64,000 bases of DNA from Chloroflexota bacterium (GTDB lineage: Bacteria; Chloroflexota; Anaerolineae; Aggregatilineales; J027), in assembly GCA_013112715.1 (NCBI GenBank), contig JABFGB010000028.1, positions 17,772 to 81,771 on the forward strand. Direction: 5' to 3'. The notes below the pieces were generated by a model. It saw only the letters and a program-made list of their open reading frames with translations, was not told the origin of the DNA and did no database searches. The number at the start of each line of letters is the position of its first letter. The first letter of the stretch is position 1. Shown piece by piece: positions 8,032-16,706 of this stretch. The position numbers and the translations under genes were made by a program.

Positions 8032-8787
8032 TCATGCGGGTTCACCGATTTGTGCATTAAGGTTCGCCTGTCGGATGGTCGTAAACTCAGCGGGTGCGGG
8101 TGTCTGATTCTGCTGCACAAAGGTAACAAATGCTTCGCGGTCATGATATTGCAGGGCCGGATTGAACCGCCGTTCAAAGCCAATCGTGGAGCTTGGTTTA
8201 CCACTCATGGCACGTCCACAAGCGGATCCAGCAAAGTGGCTGGGATACACCTCTAAGGTATCTTCTAGTTGAAGCAGCTTGTTAAAGACACTGTCATAAA
8301 GCTGCTCGGCAAACGTAGTCGTGTGGTTTTCGCCATGCAAATCCGGGCGACCCACATCGCCTACAAACAAGGTATCCCCCGTCAAGACAAACCAAGGGGT
8401 TTCAGTACGTACTTTGTCGCCCACCACGAGACACACGCTGTCAGGTGAATGACCGGGGGTGTGCAATACTTGGATGTAATCATTGCCCAATTCGATAATA
8501 TCCCCATCGTGCAGTGGACTGAACGGAAAGTTGACTTGGGCTGACTCATGTAAATAAAGCCTTGCCCTTGTCTGCGCAGCTAAGACTTGTGCCCCCGACA
8601 GATGATCGGCTTGGACATGCGTTTCAAAGATTGCCACAATCGGAGAATTCGCTTGTTGAGCAAGGGCAAGGTAATCCTCGATATGCGCACGATGTGGGTC
8701 GACGACGGCGAGTTTAGCCTTACCTGTGCAACCGAAAAGATACGAAGCACAGCCGGTTGGTGGATGAAGAATTTGACGAAAAATCAT
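8032..8787 (-). CDS. MBL-fold hydrolase, persulfide dioxygenase-like (ETHE1/Blh type)
   Basis: A 251-residue metallo-beta-lactamase-fold protein. It shows the ETHE1-type block ETHVQADHLSG (about residues 44-54), then TPGHSPDSV and LTGDTLFVGDVGRPDL, which supply the His and Asp metal ligands. Enzymes of this group oxidise glutathione persulfide to sulfite, or act as related sulfur-stress hydrolases. The usual second His of HxHxDH is Gln here; ETHE1-type enzymes use a reduced ligand set, so activity is still plausible. The ATG at 8787 is chosen because it lies 13 bases after the regulator's stop; a longer upstream frame is only the antisense shadow of that regulator. Co-transcribed with it. Confidence 0.85.
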   Translation of the reverse strand: MIFRQILHPPTGCASYLFGCTGKAKLAVVDPHRAHIEDYLALAQQANSPIVAIFETHVQADHLSGAQVLAAQTRARLYLHESAQVNFPFSPLHDGDIIELGNDYIQVLHTPGHSPDSVCLVVGDKVRTETPWFVLTGDTLFVGDVGRPDLHGENHTTTFAEQLYDSVFNKLLQLEDTLEVYPSHFAGSACGRAMSGKPSSTIGFERRFNPALQYHDREAFVTFVQQNQTPAPAEFTTIRQANLNAQIGEPA

Positions 8788-8800
8788 GGCAGTCTCCAAT

Positions 8801-9469
8801 TCATTCGTTGGTTTCGGTGGGTAATTGGGCCAGCAGCCAGTCGGGATACCCCTCTTGCAGCCGTCGTACTTGATAACCATGTGCGCTGAGGAGTTCGACG
8901 GCCTCATCCGCAAAAACACAATACGCCCCGCGACAGTAGGCCACAATTTCTTGCTCTGGGGCGAGTTCACTGAGCCGCTGCTCCAGTTCATCAACTGGAA
9001 TGGAACGCGCCCTCGGAATGTGTCCCTGAGCATATTCTGTGCTTGGACGCACATCTAGCACAACCAAATCTGGCTCATGGAGACGGGCGTAAAGCTCATT
9101 GAGGGTGACGGGTTCGAGCGACTTACGGTTCGTAAAGTAACTCTCGACCAAGCGATTGACTTCGGCTAACTGTGCCTCAGCTATGTCACGAATCACTTGA
9201 ATAAGGCGAAAAATTGATGGGTCGGCAAGGCGATAGTAGACATGCAATCCTTGTTTGCGAGAACTGATTAAATGGGCCTCCCGCAACCCTTGTAAGTGCT
9301 GTGAAGCGTTCCCAATGGTTAGGTTCGCTTCATGAGCAATGGCTTCAACACTGCGTTCCCCCTGTGCGAGGATGTCCAGTATCTCAATGCGGTGGGGGTT
9401 AGCCACCGCCTTAGCGATACGGGCGAACTGCTCATTCAAAGCCGTTTTGAAATCTCGATGGTTCATCAT
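8801..9469 (-). CDS. ArsR-family repressor fused to rhodanese domain
   Basis: A 222-residue two-domain protein. Residues about 10-95 form an ArsR/SmtB winged helix (ANPHRIEILDILAQGERSVEAIA, then recognition helix TIGNASQHLQGLREA). Residues about 115-215 form a rhodanese domain with the loop CRGAYC, where the first Cys would carry the persulfide. The fusion suggests direct sensing of reactive sulfur species, like BigR/SqrR-type regulators but with the sulfur-handling domain built in. It is the first gene of an operon with the persulfide-dioxygenase-like enzyme. A palindromic operator overlaps its promoter, so autoregulation is likely. Confidence 0.9.
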   Translation of the reverse strand: MMNHRDFKTALNEQFARIAKAVANPHRIEILDILAQGERSVEAIAHEANLTIGNASQHLQGLREAHLISSRKQGLHVYYRLADPSIFRLIQVIRDIAEAQLAEVNRLVESYFTNRKSLEPVTLNELYARLHEPDLVVLDVRPSTEYAQGHIPRARSIPVDELEQRLSELAPEQEIVAYCRGAYCVFADEAVELLSAHGYQVRRLQEGYPDWLLAQLPTETNE

Positions 9470-9476
9470 ATATTCC

Positions 9477-9529
9477 AGTATTCTATAGAATTATAGAATA
9501 CTATACTGGGAACTAGATGAGTTTGTCAA
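9477..9529 (-). promoter_or_regulatory. Promoter and palindromic operator of the ArsR-rhodanese operon
   Basis: A perfect inverted repeat with 10-base arms (AGTATTCTAT/ATAGAATACT) and a 6-base centre occupies 9477-9502. On the minus strand a TTGACA box at 9524-9529 and TATAGT at 9500-9505 are separated by 18 bases, a near-consensus sigma-70 promoter. The palindrome overlaps the -10 box and the expected start of transcription, the usual place for an ArsR-type repressor site. A further partial repeat, CCAGTAT/ATACTGG, flanks it. The regulator's ATG is only 8 bases downstream of the palindrome. Confidence 0.85.
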
Positions 9530-9611
9530 GCCGCCGAGATTACAAGTGTGGGTAATGAGTATTTTTAGTTAATTGAGTCGAGGGTTATGGCTTCATGACC
9601 ACTTCCCGTCG

Positions 9612-10050
9612 CTATACCGTCATTGGGAGTTCATCTCGAGGGCGCAGCGTAATTAAGGCTTCAGGCTGTACCTTGTATCCATCGGTGAGTGCTAGATGAT
9701 ACTGTTGGGCAATGGTTGCCAAAATCAATTGGGCTTCAACCATCGCAAAACTGTTACCAATACAAACGCGCGGCCCACGACTAAACGGGAGATAGGCCAA
9801 TTTGGGGAACTGAGGCGTTCTGGTCCGCTCCACCAGCGTGCATCATGTGCGTGGCATAGGGAATGATGTTTACTTCACTCCCTTTGGCAATACGGTAACC
9901 GCCAATGTCCACCGTTTCAACGGCTTGACGGCTCATGCTCCACGCCGGAGGATATAACCGCCTCTCTTCTTTTAAGACCATCTCGGTATGCGGTAGGCGT
10001 TTGAGGTCGGCCAGCGTAGGCGGGTGGCCCCGCAGAACGGTATCTGGGTA
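9612..10050 (-). pseudogene. Cytochrome P450 remnant (C-terminal part)
   Basis: One frame (about 10045 to 9840) reads LRGHPPTLADLKRLPHTEMV, then LKEERRLYPPAWSMSRQAV, the K-helix ExxR region, and continues to IIPYATHM. A second frame, to 9612, holds the heme-binding loop FSRGPRVCIGNSFAM with the axial Cys. The segment normally joining them (meander and PERW region) is deleted and the frame shifted at about 9830. The N-terminal 250 or more residues are also missing. Not functional. Confidence 0.85.
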
Positions 10051-10311
10051 AATTGTAAGAATTATACGTGGCTGTCGAAAAACTCGATGGATGAAGGAAT
10101 CTCATTGAAATTAAGCCTAATATGCCTATAACAATCGTACCCCCCTATCTGTCTCACTGATTTGTTGAGAAAACAAAACGGCGCAAGCTGTACCGCCCAA
10201 GAGAGTATGCCTTTTGTTACCGGGTTGTTGACCCTCAGCAGCCGTCAGCGGTGGGGAGTTTGAGGGGGTGGGGAAAGGCAAAAGCAAAACTCCTACTCTC
10301 ACACAACCGTC
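10051..10311. other. Intergenic, nothing recognised
   Basis: No frame with coding character. The stretch separates a P450 remnant from a transposase remnant and may be the scar of the insertion that broke them. Confidence 0.45.
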
Positions 10312-10640
10312 CTAACTATAACACATGATAATGGATTGGGTAGTCATGCTGACAGTTGCGATTAAGGTGACGGGTGATAAATTACCGAAAAATTGCATTT
10401 CCTTCAACTGATGAATGCGTCGGTTAAAGCGACTAATGCTGATCGGTTTGCTGACATATTTCATCCCGGTCATGACCTGCCCGCCCGTTCTTGGTGATTT
10501 CTGAAGTATAAAGCTGTACACACGGTCATCGTCACGATCTCCGCATCCTTCACCCCCGCTTGGGGATGGCTACTGTGACCCAAGGCTTGCATTATGCTCT
10601 CGGTGATCACGTACACTGTTATAATTACTTGGTCATTCAT
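10312..10640 (-). pseudogene. Transposase N-terminal remnant (IS982-like)
   Basis: A 56-codon frame from the ATG at 10640 reads MNDQVIITVYVITESIM, and later KDAEIVTMTVCTALYF, which fits the start of IS982-like transposases. It stops at a TGA. The next frame (to 10312) carries on with KPISISRFNRRIHQL, matching the family's SxSRFNRRLH motif, after a frameshift. The catalytic DDE part is missing. Terminal repeats were not found. Assignment rests on remembered motifs. Confidence 0.6.
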
Positions 10641-10816
10641 GAATTATTTGTCCCTTGCTGATGTCCTTGATCAACACCAGTTTGGTTCATATTTCATAAA
10701 CGACCACTAGCAACTACGGTAATGTATATCATGTCGAATTACTCTGTTCGTCAAATACAGTTACCTTATTTAGTGCTGTATCTACGGATGAACTCATATT
10801 TTTTGAAGAGCCTGAG

Positions 10817-11038
10817 GTGGCCCAAGAAGTTGAATTGCTAATTGATGACATAGCGAACCTTTGGTCAGATTATCATGAAGATGCAATTAGGTTGGCAATT
10901 CTTCTTGTTGACACTTCGTTTGGGAGTCTTGAGAGTAAGGCAAATATCATAATTTGGGGGCAAGATATCGTTGACTACTCTGAAAAGAGGATAAACTGGA
11001 ATATTTTGGTGGGCAATTGGACTATTCAACTTGAATAA
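10817..11038 (+). CDS. Hypothetical protein, possibly truncated
   Basis: 73 residues from a GTG, acidic, ending VGNWTIQLE. The same frame is open back to about 10700 without an ATG, and that extension (for example STDELIFFEEPEVAQ) has the same character. The true start may therefore have been lost or shifted into another frame. No ribosome site is clear. It sits in the scarred region just downstream of the mgtE stop, on the opposite strand. No family recognised. Confidence 0.35.
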   Translation: MAQEVELLIDDIANLWSDYHEDAIRLAILLVDTSFGSLESKANIIIWGQDIVDYSEKRINWNILVGNWTIQLE

Positions 11039-11044
11039 GGATCA

Positions 11045-12412
11045 TCAAATCTCCGCCAGAATAAGCCGTGCCAGCATAAAATAAATCAACAACCCGGTGG
11101 CATCTACCAATGTACTCATCACTGGCCCGGAAATGACAGTAGGATCAATTTTCATCCGTGCCGCCGTGATAGGCAGCATTACCCCCATGAGATTGGCCCA
11201 GATGACGACTACAAATAAAGCCAGAGCGAGGGTGATTGCCAGATGGGGCGTGTTACCCCATGCCGCTGATAAGCCAAAACTCGCTACTGCCATTAACAAA
11301 CCTAACCATGCCCCAGTAAAAAATTCTCGTCCAACTACCCGCCAAGTGTCCTCAAAGCGTACTTCATTCATGGCAACCGCCCGAATCATGGTGGCTGTCA
11401 TTTGTGAACCAGCGTTCCCGCCAGTTCCAATCAACAAAGGGACAAAAAATGAGAGGGCTACGACGGTTTCTAAATCGGTCTGAAAGATTCCCATGATTGA
11501 TGTGGTGAACTGAGCAGTCAAAAAAAGTAACAGCAGCCAGCCGACCCGCTTGCGTACCATTGTCCAAACCGGGGTACTGAAATATGACCCTTCGAGTGGT
11601 TGTGAACCCCCAAAGCGTTGGGCATCTTCCGTAAACTCGTCATTGATAACGTCAATCACATCGTCGTGGGTCACAATGCCCATCAGTTTGCCATTTAGGT
11701 CTACCACTGGCACGGCAAAAAAGTCATATTGTGACACAACTCGGGCCACTTCTTCCTGATCGGTATCTACCGTAACCGTAATGACCGAAGTTTGCATAAG
11801 CTGGGTTAATTGTTCATGGGGTTGAGCGGTCAATAATTTCCAGATGGGGATAATGCCAACCAATTTGCCTGTGGTGTCTACCACATAAAGGTAGGTCAGT
11901 GTTTCTACCGATAAATCAATACTGCGCAGATACTCTAGTGTTTGTGCAATCGTCCAATCCTCGACTAATCTGACGATATTGGTTGCCATCAAACGTCCGG
12001 CGGTGTCTTCCTCATAGGCCAGTAGTTTTTCGACTTCATTGGCCTCGTCGGGGGCCATCAAGGCGATAATGGCTTCGGCTTGGTCTTCGTCAATTTCCGA
12101 CAAGATTTCTGCCGCGTCATCCGAGGGCATGACCTCCAATAGATCGGCTAATTTGTCATCGGGCAGAGCTTCGACTAGTTCTTGCAGGGTATCAGTGCGT
12201 GCCTCATCCAACACTTCGGCGGCGACATTCAGATGCAATCTCTCGAATACCTTGAGGCGGTGGTCGTCATCTAACATTTCCAGCAGGTCGGCAATGTCCG
12301 CTGGGTGTTCTTGTTTTAGAAATTGATCCACCTCGGTGTATTTTTCAGCATCCAATAGCTGAACAAGGTGTTCAAAAGTCTCGGTGAGATCGTAATTTGC
12401 TTTAGATGACAT
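11045..12412 (-). CDS. mgtE: MgtE-family magnesium transporter
   Basis: A 455-residue protein of standard MgtE length. Residues about 1-130 are the helical, acidic MgtE N domain. Two CBS domains follow (about 135-260; MATNIVRLVEDWTI and MQTSVITVTVDTDQ starts). The C-terminal 170 residues hold five membrane helices with the conserved GTGGNAGSQ and NLMGVMLPI pore motifs. The N and CBS domains sense cytosolic Mg2+ and gate the dimeric inner-membrane channel. It sits downstream of a peptidase gene on the same strand, but a strong hairpin at 12450-12478 separates them. Confidence 0.95.
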   Translation of the reverse strand: MSSKANYDLTETFEHLVQLLDAEKYTEVDQFLKQEHPADIADLLEMLDDDHRLKVFERLHLNVAAEVLDEARTDTLQELVEALPDDKLADLLEVMPSDDAAEILSEIDEDQAEAIIALMAPDEANEVEKLLAYEEDTAGRLMATNIVRLVEDWTIAQTLEYLRSIDLSVETLTYLYVVDTTGKLVGIIPIWKLLTAQPHEQLTQLMQTSVITVTVDTDQEEVARVVSQYDFFAVPVVDLNGKLMGIVTHDDVIDVINDEFTEDAQRFGGSQPLEGSYFSTPVWTMVRKRVGWLLLLFLTAQFTTSIMGIFQTDLETVVALSFFVPLLIGTGGNAGSQMTATMIRAVAMNEVRFEDTWRVVGREFFTGAWLGLLMAVASFGLSAAWGNTPHLAITLALALFVVVIWANLMGVMLPITAARMKIDPTVISGPVMSTLVDATGLLIYFMLARLILAEI

Positions 12413-12449
12413 ACCCTATCCGCCTAATGGTCAAGTGGTCGAATAAATA

Positions 12450-12478
12450 GGAAGGGCGGTGTGTTGAGCCGCCCTTCC
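12450..12478 (-). terminator. Hairpin between the M20 peptidase gene and mgtE
   Basis: A perfect 10-bp stem GGAAGGGCGG/CCGCCCTTCC with a 9-base loop lies 39 bp past the stop of the peptidase gene. On the minus strand it is followed by TATTTATT, a weak U-rich tract. It is probably a rho-independent terminator of the peptidase transcript; it might also lie in the mgtE leader. Confidence 0.6.
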
Positions 12479-12516
12479 GAAAGCATCCGTTTATAAGGTG
12501 TACCACAGATTTGGGC

Positions 12517-13893
12517 CTACTTTTTGTAATTGGGCAGCAGGCGATAAAACTCGATGGCGGTTTGCATACCCAAGCGGAACTGTTCCAGTGAGAATTTCTC
12601 ATTGGGGGCGTGCAGACGGTCATCTGGCAGGCCAAAACCCATCAAAATGACCGGAATCCCCAATGACTCACGCAGCATCATTACGGCGGGAATCGAGCCG
12701 CCCTCCAGTGTAAAAATAGGCGCTTTGCCAAAGGAGTGCTGATACGCTTCAACTGCCACCTGCATGGCGGGGTCATTGGGGTCTACCACAATTCCCGGCT
12801 CCCCACGTTTAAAGGACACTTCACTGCGAACGGTGGGGGGGGTATGCGCTGCGACATGTCGTTCAATGGCTGTAAAAACTTTTTGCGGATTTTGGTTTGG
12901 CACCAGTCTACAGGTAATTTTGGCAGTGGCTTTGGCGGGGATAATCGTTTTGCTGCCGTCGCCCGTATAACCCCCGAATAAGCCGTTTACCTCGATAGTA
13001 GGACGTGCCCCGGTGCGCTCCTTCAAGGTGAAATCGGGGTCGCCCCAGATGGCTGGCGCGTTGGTTTCCGCTTTCCACATGGCTTCAGTAAAGGGTACAT
13101 GCGCGATGCTTTCACGCTCATCAGGGGTCAGCACCCGCACGTCATCCAAGAAACCGGGGACAGCGATACGGCCCTGTGCATCATGCAGCGATGCCACAAT
13201 CCGGCTGATGGCATGGGTTGGATTATCCACCGTTCCGCCATACGCGCCCGAATGCAGGTCGTGGTCTGGCCCAGTGACATAAATTTCGAGTTCGACCAAC
13301 CCGCGCAGCCCATACACAATCGTCGGCGTTCCCGGTGCGATCATGCCAGAGTCGGACACCAGCCCCACATCAGCCTTGAGCATCTCCACATGGGATTGAA
13401 TAAAAGGCCGCAGATGAATCGAGCCGACTTCTTCTTCACCTTCCAACATAATTTTGAGGTTGACCGGGAATGTCCCCGTCGTTTTCATGACCGACTCAAA
13501 GGCTTTGAGGTGGATAAACACCTGCCCTTTGTCATCTGCTGTGCCTCGGCCATAAATCTTGTCATCCATAATGACGGGCTGGAAAGGTTCAGTGTGCCAC
13601 CCATCTTTTAACTCGGCAGGCTGCACATCATAATGCCCATATAAAATGGCCGTTGGGGCGCTGCTGCCTGCGCCAAGCCACTCCGCATAGACCACCGGAT
13701 GGCCTTCAGTATCTATCACCTCGGCGCGGGTCATGCCGAGACTTAGACAATGCGAGGCAGCCCATTCAGCGGCTTTGCGTATATCCGCTTTGTGTTGCGG
13801 TTGGGCGCTGATACTCGGAATTCGCAAAAATTCGGTCAGTTCGCGCAGAAACTTATCCTGATTTTCGAGTGCATATTCAAATGGCGTCGTCAT
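12517..13893 (-). CDS. M20 family dipeptidase
   Basis: A 458-residue zinc peptidase. The metal motifs are visible: LYGHYDVQPA (His and the catalytic-site Asp), YGRGTADDKG (bridging Asp), EGEEEVGS (general base Glu and ligand Glu) and a late His in DDRLHAPNE. A dimerisation lid domain occupies about residues 210-330. Proteins of this type (M20 dipeptidase/CNDP-like) cut dipeptides in the cytoplasm. Length and motifs are complete. It is followed by its own hairpin and preceded by an LLM oxidoreductase gene 61 bp upstream on the same strand. Confidence 0.93.
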   Translation of the reverse strand: MTTPFEYALENQDKFLRELTEFLRIPSISAQPQHKADIRKAAEWAASHCLSLGMTRAEVIDTEGHPVVYAEWLGAGSSAPTAILYGHYDVQPAELKDGWHTEPFQPVIMDDKIYGRGTADDKGQVFIHLKAFESVMKTTGTFPVNLKIMLEGEEEVGSIHLRPFIQSHVEMLKADVGLVSDSGMIAPGTPTIVYGLRGLVELEIYVTGPDHDLHSGAYGGTVDNPTHAISRIVASLHDAQGRIAVPGFLDDVRVLTPDERESIAHVPFTEAMWKAETNAPAIWGDPDFTLKERTGARPTIEVNGLFGGYTGDGSKTIIPAKATAKITCRLVPNQNPQKVFTAIERHVAAHTPPTVRSEVSFKRGEPGIVVDPNDPAMQVAVEAYQHSFGKAPIFTLEGGSIPAVMMLRESLGIPVILMGFGLPDDRLHAPNEKFSLEQFRLGMQTAIEFYRLLPNYKK

Positions 13894-13954
13894 AAACTCT
13901 ACTTTCTGTTGTTAGGTCATCGCAGAAATTCACTCATTCTGCTCCTAAATAGGA

Positions 13955-14971
13955 TTAAACGTTGAACCCTTCTAATGATTTTTGCCACATTTCCTGTCGT
14001 TCGCCGGACACATAGGGGAAATAATAAGCAATGCGATCCAGTAACCCCGTATAGCGTTCTTTGACCTTATGGGGCAGCTCGTCATATGTCCCGATCACGG
14101 CACATTTTTCTAACATGGCATCGCTGATTTTTTCGTGCATTTCCATCCAGCGGCCCGTGCGTGACATCGTGTTCAATTCCTCATGCAAATCACCCCAACC
14201 ATGATGATCCATGACGGTGCGATAGGTCGGTGTGCTGGCATAAAACGCGATTTGGCTCTTGACCATCGCTTTCTGATTTTCGATTTCTTCGGTGTCCTTG
14301 CCCGTTACGACGAAAATGGCACAGGTGAGGGCGATATCGCTGCGACTGCGGCCTGTTTTCTGTGCCCCGATTTCGACATTCGGAATAACCATATCGCGCA
14401 GGTAGTCGGCAGTGTGGAAAGGATGCACATGGAAACCCTGACAGAGTTCTCCTGCCAATTGGCACAGATAGGTATTGACCCCTGCGATGTAAATCGGAAT
14501 GTCGGCGTGTTCAATCGCACGCGGTTGGAAAAACGGGGTCATCAAGGTGTGTTGATAAAATTCGCCCCGATAATTCAGGGGAGTATTGTGCTGCCAGCAG
14601 TCCCAAATGGCTCGCATTGCCAAAATATAATCACGCAGACGGGGGCCGGGGCTATCCCAGACGGTACTAAAGCGTTTGGTGATGTGCGGCTTGACCTGTG
14701 TCCCTAAACCCAAAATAAAACGTCCCTTGCTTTGTGCCGCCAAATCCCACGCAGTATGGGCCATAATCATTGGGCTGCGCGGAAAAGCGACGGCGATGGC
14801 AGTACCGAGTTCAATTTTTTGGGTGGTATAAGCGGCTAGGGACAGCGGAAAAAAAGGATTATACATGGTTTCAGATGTCCAAATCCCATCAAAGCCCATT
14901 CCCTCTAGCTCTTTGGCAGTTTCGGGCACGGTATTCAGATCATCCGGCATGATCGTGACATCAAATTTCAT
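13955..14971 (-). CDS. LLM-class (luciferase-like) F420-dependent oxidoreductase
   Basis: A 338-residue single-domain TIM-barrel protein. It begins MKFDVTIMPDDLNTV and has GFDGIWTSET, KIELGTAIAVAFPRSP and FILGLGTQVKPH, blocks typical of the TIGR03617-type F420-dependent subfamily. Such enzymes transfer hydride between F420H2 (or FMNH2) and an unknown substrate. Full length. F420 dependence is inferred from subfamily resemblance; no F420 biosynthesis gene is in the window. Divergent from the HAD hydrolase gene, with about 100 bp between starts. Confidence 0.82.
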   Translation of the reverse strand: MKFDVTIMPDDLNTVPETAKELEGMGFDGIWTSETMYNPFFPLSLAAYTTQKIELGTAIAVAFPRSPMIMAHTAWDLAAQSKGRFILGLGTQVKPHITKRFSTVWDSPGPRLRDYILAMRAIWDCWQHNTPLNYRGEFYQHTLMTPFFQPRAIEHADIPIYIAGVNTYLCQLAGELCQGFHVHPFHTADYLRDMVIPNVEIGAQKTGRSRSDIALTCAIFVVTGKDTEEIENQKAMVKSQIAFYASTPTYRTVMDHHGWGDLHEELNTMSRTGRWMEMHEKISDAMLEKCAVIGTYDELPHKVKERYTGLLDRIAYYFPYVSGERQEMWQKSLEGFNV

Positions 14972-15077
14972 ATAAGTTTTTCTCGCAATCTGTATTTTTT
15001 AACAAGCCCACTTGATTATAACAACAGACCGCTATAATCATCAGCGGTTTATCTTAACGGATTCGAGAGGCATCCCT

Positions 15078-15866
15078 ATGATTGATTTTTCGTACATTCG
15101 CGGCGTCATTCTGGATATGGATGGGGTCATCTGGCGCGGCAGTGAAACTTTGCCCGGGGTGCCAGATTTTTTTAGATGGTTGGATGCGTATAGTATCCCC
15201 TATGTGTTTGCCACCAATAACAGCACCCGCACCCCTGAGATGTATGCCGAACGCATCAGTGGCTTGGGGGTCAAGGTTGAAATCCACCAGATTATCACCT
15301 CACCATTGGTGACGGCCCGCTTCCTGCGTGACCAATATCCCAACGCTACGAAAGCCTTTGTCGTAGGCCAAGAGGGGATTTATGCTGCACTGCAAGGGGT
15401 GGGGTTAGACATTGTGGGGGACGATGAGCAGGCCAATTTTGTGGTGGTGGGGCTGGATCGAACCCTGACCTATGCCAAATTACAGGCGGCGTGTTATCAG
15501 ATTCAACGGGGGGCGTTGTTTATCGGCACCAATGGCGATGTTACTCTGCCCGAACCCGATGGTTATATCCCCGGCGCAGGCAGCATCTTGGCCCTTTTGC
15601 AGACGGCGACCAAGCAACCCCCTTTGATTATGGGCAAGCCCGAAAAGCCAATGTTTGAATATGCCCTCAGTGTGTTGGGGACTGCCCCCGCCGCGACGTT
15701 GATGGTTGGGGATCGGGTCGAGACCGATATATGGGGAGCAAAACGCGCCGGGTTGTCCAGCGCGTTAGTGTTAAGTGGGGTCACTGATGCCGGGGATTTC
15801 GGCGAATATCAGCCTGATGGCATTTATCAAGATTTGGTTGACCTGCAAAATCACTGGTTGCCCTAA
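15078..15866 (+). CDS. HAD-IIA family phosphatase (NagD-like)
   Basis: A 262-residue protein. Motif I, LDMDGVIWRG (about residues 11-20), carries the nucleophile Asp; NNSTRTP is motif II; MGKPEKPMF carries the motif III Lys; MVGDRVETDIWGA is the motif IV Asp pair. The capped NagD/PGPase subgroup dephosphorylates sugar phosphates, nucleotides or phosphoglycolate. The ATG at 15078 is chosen because it follows GAGAGG and matches the family start; an upstream in-frame ATG would add 22 atypical residues. Its stop overlaps the convergent bactofilin stop. Confidence 0.9.
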   Translation: MIDFSYIRGVILDMDGVIWRGSETLPGVPDFFRWLDAYSIPYVFATNNSTRTPEMYAERISGLGVKVEIHQIITSPLVTARFLRDQYPNATKAFVVGQEGIYAALQGVGLDIVGDDEQANFVVVGLDRTLTYAKLQAACYQIQRGALFIGTNGDVTLPEPDGYIPGAGSILALLQTATKQPPLIMGKPEKPMFEYALSVLGTAPAATLMVGDRVETDIWGAKRAGLSSALVLSGVTDAGDFGEYQPDGIYQDLVDLQNHWLP

Positions 15867-16561
15867 TCTTCTTTGACCGTTTCGCCTACGACGACTTCAA
15901 TATCGTCGTCATCTTTATCGGTTTTGTCGGTTTTGTCGGCTTTGCGCTTTTTAGGCTCTTTCACCTCATCTTCGACTTTTTCCTCTGTCGCCATCACTGG
16001 TTCGGTTGGGGATTCGTCAACGACCTGTGTCTCCGCTACCGTCTGAATTTCCGGTTTTTCGTCCTTTACGTCAGGTGGCGTACCGGGTTCGGGCAGTGAG
16101 GCGGGTTCAAAACTCTGGATCGAGGCGTCATGCCGCACCATCGTGATCTTGCCGTCAATAAAAGCGCCTTCCTCAGTCGTGATGGCAGTGGCGTGGATGT
16201 CGCCCCATACACGGCTGGTTTTCAGCAGTTGGACTTTGTTGCCAGACACATTACCGCGCACCGCTCCGGCGATGACCACATTCCGGGCATTGATGTCGGC
16301 GGTGACTTTGCCCGTTTCGCCAACCAAGACATTGCCTTCAATTTCCAGTGTCCCCTCAAACGTGCCATCCAACCGCACATTCGCCTGACTGCGGAGTTCA
16401 CCGCGCAGGGTTGAATTGGCTCCCAAGACTGTCTCAAAACCGACGGGTTGGCGGGGTGTGCCAGCCGATGGGGTGCTTGGCGTGGATGAAGCCGCAGGTG
16501 TTGGGGTCTGCGGAGATGGTTCTTGTGGGGTGTTTCGGCGTCCACCAGTAAAAAAGGACAT
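15863..16561 (-). CDS. Bactofilin (polymer-forming cytoskeletal protein)
   Basis: A 232-residue protein. A Pro/Thr/Ser-rich N-terminal tail (about 1-40) is followed by the bactofilin beta-helix (about 42-140) built from repeated short strands such as [21 protein letters not shown], then [21 protein letters not shown]. The C-terminus is a long, highly charged disordered tail ending in Lys/Asp repeats. Bactofilins self-assemble without nucleotide into filaments that scaffold cell-shape or envelope machinery. It is divergent from ruvB, with about 145 bp between starts, and shares a 4-bp tail overlap with the HAD gene. Confidence 0.9.
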   Translation of the reverse strand: MSFFTGGRRNTPQEPSPQTPTPAASSTPSTPSAGTPRQPVGFETVLGANSTLRGELRSQANVRLDGTFEGTLEIEGNVLVGETGKVTADINARNVVIAGAVRGNVSGNKVQLLKTSRVWGDIHATAITTEEGAFIDGKITMVRHDASIQSFEPASLPEPGTPPDVKDEKPEIQTVAETQVVDESPTEPVMATEEKVEDEVKEPKKRKADKTDKTDKDDDDIEVVVGETVKED

Positions 16562-16706
16562 GCTTGCGCCTCCTTGCCTTTACATTACTTCGAATGATAC
16601 CCAGCCCAAGCCATTTCTGCTAATTATATTACGTCAAAATTTCAAGTTCGGATTGCAGCGACGGCCTGCCCTCCGTTATACTACACCTGTTCTAAAGGAA
16701 AACGCT

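Noticed and set aside
8788..9054. N-terminal extension of the persulfide-dioxygenase-like protein
   Set aside because: The longer frame runs through the ArsR-rhodanese coding sequence in another frame and gives unrelated sequence; the ATG at 8787 matches the enzyme family start.
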